A stretch of 6,672 nt of DNA from Blastocatellia bacterium (GTDB lineage Bacteria > Acidobacteriota > Blastocatellia > Pyrinomonadales > Pyrinomonadaceae). Every line of letters starts with the position of its first letter. Within the stretch, counting starts at the first letter, position 1. Shown here piece after piece: positions 6,080-6,672 of the stretch. The stretch spans positions 1-6,672 of the forward strand of contig DNNE01000205.1 in the NCBI GenBank assembly GCA_003487805.1, given 5' to 3'. A program made the translations under genes and the position numbers. A model generated the notes under the pieces. The model was given only the letters and a program-made list of their open reading frames with translations, did no database searches and had not been told where the DNA came from.

Positions 6080-6126
6080 CAGCATCGCAGGGGCGGAAAG
6101 TTCCTGTCGTACTCCAGGCGGCGCAA

Positions 6127-6627
6127 TTATTTTTTCAGTTCGGCTTCGCCCCTGGCTGTGCCGATTAGTTGTGTCGTCCGCTCCGTAATGCTCGGCAAAG
6201 AGACCGGAATACTATCGCCCGCCAGTTCTGTAGTCTGTGAACGTGATAGTTGGTCGCGCGTCTCGTCCGGACGCGGTAGTTCTTTCGGCGAGGACAAGCC
6301 GTCGCGCAGCGCGGCAAGGACGCCATAACCGGCGGCGGCAGCTCCGCCGATCAGCAGAAAAGATGACAGTGGTCCAAGAAACTTCGGCAGGTCGAAGGCC
6401 CTGCCACTAACCAACATCACCACGCCAATTAGCAGAATCAGACAACCCCACATCATCCAGCGATACATGCGACGAAGTATTGCGCGGTCGCTTTCCAGCT
6501 TCGCCAGTTTCGCTTCAGCACCGGGGCTGGCAGCGACGAGTTGGCTTACCGGCTCAAGACTGAACCCACACTTGCGACAGAATTTTTGCTCCAGCGAGCT
6601 TTCGTTTCCGCAACCGGGACAATGCAT
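6127..6627 (-). CDS. Zinc-ribbon protein with two membrane segments
   Basis: This 166-residue protein has an N-terminal zinc ribbon with cysteines at 3, 6, 17 and 20 (C-x2-C, then C-x2-C, each pair followed by G), which would bind one zinc ion. A charged helix (about 36-54) follows, then two hydrophobic stretches at about 56-75 and 86-106, consistent with a membrane hairpin. The cytoplasmic-looking tail is rich in S, T, P and charge and ends with a patch around PSITERTTQL (145-154). I associate such tails with acidobacterial zinc-ribbon proteins, but only from memory. The ATG is supported by a GAGG Shine-Dalgarno core eight bases upstream. The gene lies 85 bp upstream of rmuC on the same strand, so co-transcription is possible but not shown. 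No enzymatic motif is visible and the function is unknown; a membrane-anchored sensor or scaffold is a guess. Confidence 0.85.
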   Translation of the reverse strand: MHCPGCGNESSLEQKFCRKCGFSLEPVSQLVAASPGAEAKLAKLESDRAILRRMYRWMMWGCLILLIGVVMLVSGRAFDLPKFLGPLSSFLLIGGAAAAGYGVLAALRDGLSSPKELPRPDETRDQLSRSQTTELAGDSIPVSLPSITERTTQLIGTARGEAELKK

Positions 6628-6635
6628 GAGTTAAG

Positions 6636-6639
6636 CCTC
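6636..6639 (-). promoter_or_regulatory. Ribosome binding site of the zinc-ribbon gene
   Basis: On the minus strand GAGG lies eight bases before the ATG at 6627. It is the clearest Shine-Dalgarno sequence in the window and supports this start codon. Confidence 0.6.
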
Positions 6640-6652
6640 GAAAGAACTGTCT

Positions 6653-6672
6653 ATCCACAGATTACGCAGATT
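6653..6672. repeat. Start of a 9-bp-period repeat cut by the window edge
   Basis: CACAGATTA (6656-6664) is followed by CGCAGATT (6665-6672), a 9-bp period with one change, running off the window upstream of the zinc-ribbon gene. Such CACAGATTA-type strings are familiar intergenic simple repeats in environmental bacteria (recall, not a search). Two units are too few to be certain. Confidence 0.45.

Overview
The window comes from a moderately GC-rich bacterial chromosome. All four recognisable genes lie on the minus strand and read right to left. In transcription order they are: a small zinc-ribbon membrane protein (6127-6627), RmuC (4560-6041), a 1277-residue AddB-like PD-(D/E)XK nuclease (724-4557), and a DinB/YfiT-like four-helix protein (141-623). 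No tRNA, rRNA, CRISPR array, transposase or phage gene is visible. The mix of dispersed short palindromes, simple tandem repeats and an acidobacterial-looking zinc-ribbon protein suggests Acidobacteriota (Blastocatellia-like). That assignment rests on recall and is only a tentative inference.

The functional core is the rmuC/addB-like pair. Two bases separate the rmuC TAG from the GTG start of the nuclease gene, so the two are almost certainly co-transcribed and probably translationally coupled. Both encode PD-(D/E)XK-fold proteins tied to DNA-end and recombination metabolism. The nuclease keeps its catalytic residues and the four-cysteine iron-sulfur staple of AddB, but has no recognisable P-loop in its N-terminal helicase-like part. 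No addA-like helicase partner lies in the window.

The most unusual content is the set of short repeats written into the nuclease gene in frame. There are two copies of a 65/71-bp palindrome with perfect 13-bp ends (TGTCAGAAGCCCG), two copies of a different 66/72-bp imperfect palindrome (GTAGCGC ends), a partial third copy of the latter, and a heptanucleotide tract. Together they add roughly 110 codons to the protein without breaking the frame. The layout resembles Rickettsia palindromic elements that insert into genes.

The 100-bp gap between the nuclease gene and the DinB-like gene holds two octanucleotide arrays in opposite orientation. They run into both flanking genes: the nuclease stop codon and the DinB-like start codon lie inside repeat units. 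The arrays can fold into a hairpin that covers the DinB-like start codon. They also create three 3-codon ORFs chained by ATGA overlaps that end at that start.

The 140 bp at the left end hold only a short GC-rich direct repeat and no convincing gene. The right end breaks off inside a 9-bp-period repeat.
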